From contig NZ_CP009288.1 of assembly GCF_000756615.1 (NCBI RefSeq), positions 2,604,001 through 2,668,000 of the forward strand: a stretch of 64,000 nucleotides of DNA, given 5' to 3'. Shown one piece after another: positions 61,496 through 64,000 of this stretch. This stretch comes from Paenibacillus durus (GTDB taxonomy: Bacteria; Bacillota; Bacilli; Paenibacillales; Paenibacillaceae). A program made the translations under genes and the position numbers. Every line of letters begins with the position of its first letter. The first letter of the stretch is position 1. The notes below the pieces were generated by a model. That model had not been told where the DNA came from and ran no database searches. It saw nothing but the letters and a program-made list of their open reading frames with translations.

Positions 61496-62323
61496 ATGAC
61501 AAGAAAAATCGCAATTTACGGTAAGGGCGGCATTGGTAAATCCACGACACAACAAAACACGGCTTCGGCAATGGCTTATTTCCACAAAAAACAGGTGTTC
61601 ATCCATGGCTGCGACCCGAAGGCTGACTCCACACGGATGATTCTCGGCGGCAAACCGCAAGAAACATTGATGGATACGCTGCGCGAAACCGGTGAAGAAT
61701 CCATCACGGTCGACAGTGTAGTAAAAACGGGTTATCAAGGTATCCGCTGCGTTGAATCAGGCGGTCCGGAACCTGGGGTTGGTTGTGCGGGACGCGGCGT
61801 TATTACCGCAATCAACCTGATGGAAGACCTTGGCGCTTACACTGAGGACCTCGACTTCGTATTCTTTGACGTACTGGGCGACGTTGTGTGCGGCGGTTTC
61901 GCAATGCCGATTCGCGAAGGCAAAGCAGAAGAGGTTTACATCGTGGCCTCCGGTGAGATGATGGCCATTTACGCAGCTAACAATATTGCACGCGGTATGC
62001 TGAAATATGCGGATCAGAGCGGCGTCCGGCTGGGCGGTATTATCTGTAACAGCCGTAACGTTGATAAAGAATTAGAACTTATGGAAGAATTCACTACCAA
62101 GCTTGGCACGCAGCTGATTCACTTTGTACCTCGCGACAACATCGTTCAAAAGGCGGAATTCAATAAAAAATCGGTTATCGAATTTGACGCTGCAAGTAAT
62201 CAGGCTAATGAATATTCAGAACTGGCACGTAAAATTATCGAAAACAAAAGCTTCGTAATTCCTACTCCGCTGACCATGGACGAGCTGGAAGATATGGTTA
62301 CCAAGTACGGTATTGTCGACTAA
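61496..62323 (+). CDS. vnfH: V-nitrogenase Fe protein (dinitrogenase reductase)
   Basis: 275 residues. Homodimeric ATPase with a shared 4Fe-4S cluster that delivers electrons to VnfDGK. P-loop GKGGIGKST (9-17), cluster ligands Cys97 (GVGCAGRG) and Cys132 (VVCGGF), ADP-ribosylation Arg100. Length and sequence (FIHGCDPKADST, LGGKPQETLMD) are AnfH-like rather than like the Azotobacter VnfH. TTQQN follows the P-loop where TTTQN is common. ATG behind GAGAGGAG. Confidence 0.93.
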   Translation: MTRKIAIYGKGGIGKSTTQQNTASAMAYFHKKQVFIHGCDPKADSTRMILGGKPQETLMDTLRETGEESITVDSVVKTGYQGIRCVESGGPEPGVGCAGRGVITAINLMEDLGAYTEDLDFVFFDVLGDVVCGGFAMPIREGKAEEVYIVASGEMMAIYAANNIARGMLKYADQSGVRLGGIICNSRNVDKELELMEEFTTKLGTQLIHFVPRDNIVQKAEFNKKSVIEFDAASNQANEYSELARKIIENKSFVIPTPLTMDELEDMVTKYGIVD

Positions 62324-62397
62324 TAGCAACAATAAATGCGGATAACAACGGATAAAAGCGAAAATGGTAAGGCCATTTTGTTAAGGAGGTATGGAAC

Positions 62398-63807
62398 ATG
62401 CCATTAAAACTATTAAAATGTGACGTTACCATCCCTGAACGGGAAAGACACGTATACATCAAGGAACCGGGGGAGGATACCACTCAATACCTGCCGATTT
62501 CCAACGCTGCCACCATCCCGGGGACATTGTCGGAGCGGGGCTGCAGTTATTGCGGAGCGAAGCTGGTAATCGGCGGCGTCCTCAAGGATACCATTCAAAT
62601 GATTCATGGACCGGTTGGCTGTGCATACGATACCTGGCACACGAAGCGGTATCCAAGTGACAACGACAACTTCCAGTTGAAGTATGTCTGGTCCACCAAC
62701 CTGAAAGAAAAGCACATCATATTCGGCGGCGAAAAGCAGCTGAAGCAGAGCATCATTGAGGCTTTCCAGGAAATGCCTGATATCAAAAGAATGTTCATCT
62801 ACACAACCTGTGCGACTGCCCTGATCGGAGATGACCCGAAAGCTGTTGCCAAAGCCGTAGAGAAAGAGCTTGGCGATGTGGATATCTTTGTTGTCGAATG
62901 TCCGGGATTTGCCGGCGTCAGCCAATCGAAGGGCCACCACGTACTCAATATGGGTTGGATCAACGAGAAGGTAGGCACTCTGGAACCGACCATTACCAGT
63001 CCTTATACGATTAACTTTATCGGTGACTATAACATTCAGGGCGATTCTCAGGTGCTGGAGAAATATTTCCACAAAATGGGCATTCAAATTATCGCTCACT
63101 TTACCGGCAACGCATCGTATGACGATCTGCGCGGCATGCACAGAGCGCAACTCAACGTAGTGAACTGCGCCCGCTCCGCAGGCTACATCGCTAACGAATT
63201 GAAGAAACGGTATGGCATTCCCCGTCTTGATATCGACTCCTGGGGTTTCGAATACTGCCAGGATGCTCTTCGCAAAGTCGGCGCATTCTTCGGTCTTGAA
63301 GATAAGGCTGAGGAGGTTATTGCCGAAGAGGTTGCCAAATATCAGGAGCAAATGGACTGGTACCGTGCTCGCTTGAAAGGCAAAAAAGTATGTATCTGGA
63401 CGGGCGGCCCTCGCTTGTGGCACTGGACCAAAGCTTTGGAGGATGACCTTGGAATGACCGTCGTAGCCATGTCCTCCAAATTCGGTCATCAGGAAGACTT
63501 TGAAAAAGTTATTGCCCGCGGCAACGAAGGTACCATCTACATTGACGATGCCAACGAGCTTGAATTCTTCGAAGTATTGGAAATGGTAAAACCGGACCTG
63601 GTTCTGACCGGACCTCGCGTTGGCGATCTGGTGAAGAAGCTGCATCTGCCTTATATCAATGGTCATGCTTATCACAACGGTCCATACATGGGCTTTGAAG
63701 GCTCTGTCAACATGGCCCGCGATATGTACAACGCCATCTATTCGCCGCTGATGAAGCTGGCTGCAATCGACGTTAGAGAAAAAGCCGCTCTGGAAGTAGG
63801 CGTGTAA
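62398..63807 (+). CDS. vnfD: V-nitrogenase alpha subunit
   Basis: 469 residues; carries the FeV cofactor and half the P-cluster. P-cluster Cys49 (ERGCSYCG), Cys75 (GPVGCAYD) and Cys138 (YTTCAT); cofactor ligands Cys257 (VVNCARS) and His423 (NGHAYHNG). Loop TGGPRL at 335-340 binds the carbonate ligand in the Azotobacter VFe structure; AnfD has PGGSKL there. It also lacks the roughly 50-residue C-terminal extension of AnfD, and KLVIGGVLKDTIQMIHGP equals VnfD. So vanadium type, not iron-only. AAGGAGG precedes the ATG. Confidence 0.95.
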   Translation: MPLKLLKCDVTIPERERHVYIKEPGEDTTQYLPISNAATIPGTLSERGCSYCGAKLVIGGVLKDTIQMIHGPVGCAYDTWHTKRYPSDNDNFQLKYVWSTNLKEKHIIFGGEKQLKQSIIEAFQEMPDIKRMFIYTTCATALIGDDPKAVAKAVEKELGDVDIFVVECPGFAGVSQSKGHHVLNMGWINEKVGTLEPTITSPYTINFIGDYNIQGDSQVLEKYFHKMGIQIIAHFTGNASYDDLRGMHRAQLNVVNCARSAGYIANELKKRYGIPRLDIDSWGFEYCQDALRKVGAFFGLEDKAEEVIAEEVAKYQEQMDWYRARLKGKKVCIWTGGPRLWHWTKALEDDLGMTVVAMSSKFGHQEDFEKVIARGNEGTIYIDDANELEFFEVLEMVKPDLVLTGPRVGDLVKKLHLPYINGHAYHNGPYMGFEGSVNMARDMYNAIYSPLMKLAAIDVREKAALEVGV

Positions 63808-63837
63808 CAAGACCTGTTGATAAGGAGGTAGCGAAGA

Positions 63838-64000
63838 ATGAGTGATAAAGTGGAACAATTAACGAAATTCATTCAGGAAAAATGCCTATGGCAATTCCTC
63901 TCCCGTACATGGGACCGCGAGGAGGCCATATCCGGTGTAATCAAGATGATCGAAACCCTGCAAACCGGCGGTCAACCGGTAATCGAAACACCGATTGACA
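63838..64000 (+). CDS. vnfG: V-nitrogenase delta subunit, 5' part (runs off the window)
   Basis: 54 codons seen. IQEKCLWQFLSRTWDREE matches VnfG/AnfG, the small subunit found only in alternative nitrogenases. ATG behind AAGGAGG, 30 bases after vnfD. vnfK is expected next. Confidence 0.92.
   Translation, partial: MSDKVEQLTKFIQEKCLWQFLSRTWDREEAISGVIKMIETLQTGGQPVIETPID

Noticed and set aside
62398..63807. Calling the D subunit AnfD (iron-only)
   Set aside because: No AnfD C-terminal extension, TGGPRL instead of PGGSKL, and KLVIGG instead of KHVIGT; vanadium type fits better even though the Fe protein is AnfH-like.
62413..63858. 481-codon open frame antisense to vnfD
   Set aside because: It mirrors the codon bias of vnfD; no domain or ribosome site, and vnfD is certain.

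Overview
The window fits a nitrogen-fixing Paenibacillus (Firmicutes, Bacillales). The signs are strong AGGAGG ribosome sites with frequent GTG and TTG starts, YesM/YesN two-component genes, GlnR-type operators, a trans-AT polyketide tail, and a Paenibacillus-style nitrogenase order (nifB, E, N, X, H, D, G). No rRNA, tRNA, CRISPR array or prophage was seen.

Layout. 1-12.3 kb: the 3' part of a giant trans-AT polyketide synthase, ending in a non-elongating KS-ACP module and a thioesterase that sits out of frame. 12.4-17.3 kb: a decaying end of that cluster, with an IS110 scrap, a MATE exporter, a flavoprotein, a frameshifted BaeB-type hydrolase and the tail of a lost trans-acyltransferase. 17.4-20.2 kb: RidA, and a divergent LysR/MFS pair. 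20.3-26.7 kb: a YesM/YesN pair, a solute-binding lipoprotein and a secreted nitrilase, behind a strong promoter with a GlnR box. 27-36.2 kb: a two-gene unit of unknown function, a heterodimeric ABC exporter, an aldo-keto reductase, a glycyl-radical activase and a stand-alone AICAR formyltransferase. 36.3-41.6 kb: an anti-sigma gene and its ECF sigma gene, the latter split by a 3.0 kb three-gene insertion element with a 6 bp target duplication. 41.7-53 kb: copper amine oxidase, AraC regulator, acetylpolyamine-type deacetylase, a sugar ABC importer, a GH3 glucosidase and a MoaF-like protein. 53.1-55.3 kb: MFS pump and SDR.

55.5-64 kb is the most notable part: a vanadium nitrogenase locus with its own cofactor genes. 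It holds a ferredoxin, nifB, vnfE, vnfN, vnfX, a nifW-like gene, then vnfH, vnfD and the start of vnfG (vnfK should lie beyond the edge). VnfD keeps the cofactor ligands Cys257 and His423 and the carbonate loop TGGPRL at residues 335-340, which separates it from AnfD and NifD. The Fe protein is AnfH-like.

Both vnf transcription units carry perfect GlnR boxes (TGTNA-N7-TNACA). At vnfH one lies upstream of the promoter and one downstream, the activator/repressor layout I recall for the Paenibacillus nif promoter. Downstream of the vnfH promoter is a structured leader RNA that could be a metal- or cofactor-sensing switch. I regard this locus as the best candidate for unexplored regulation.

Several genes carry single-base frameshifts near T runs (hydrolase, LysR) or at a domain junction (PKS/TE). 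These may be real decay or assembly errors and should be checked against reads.
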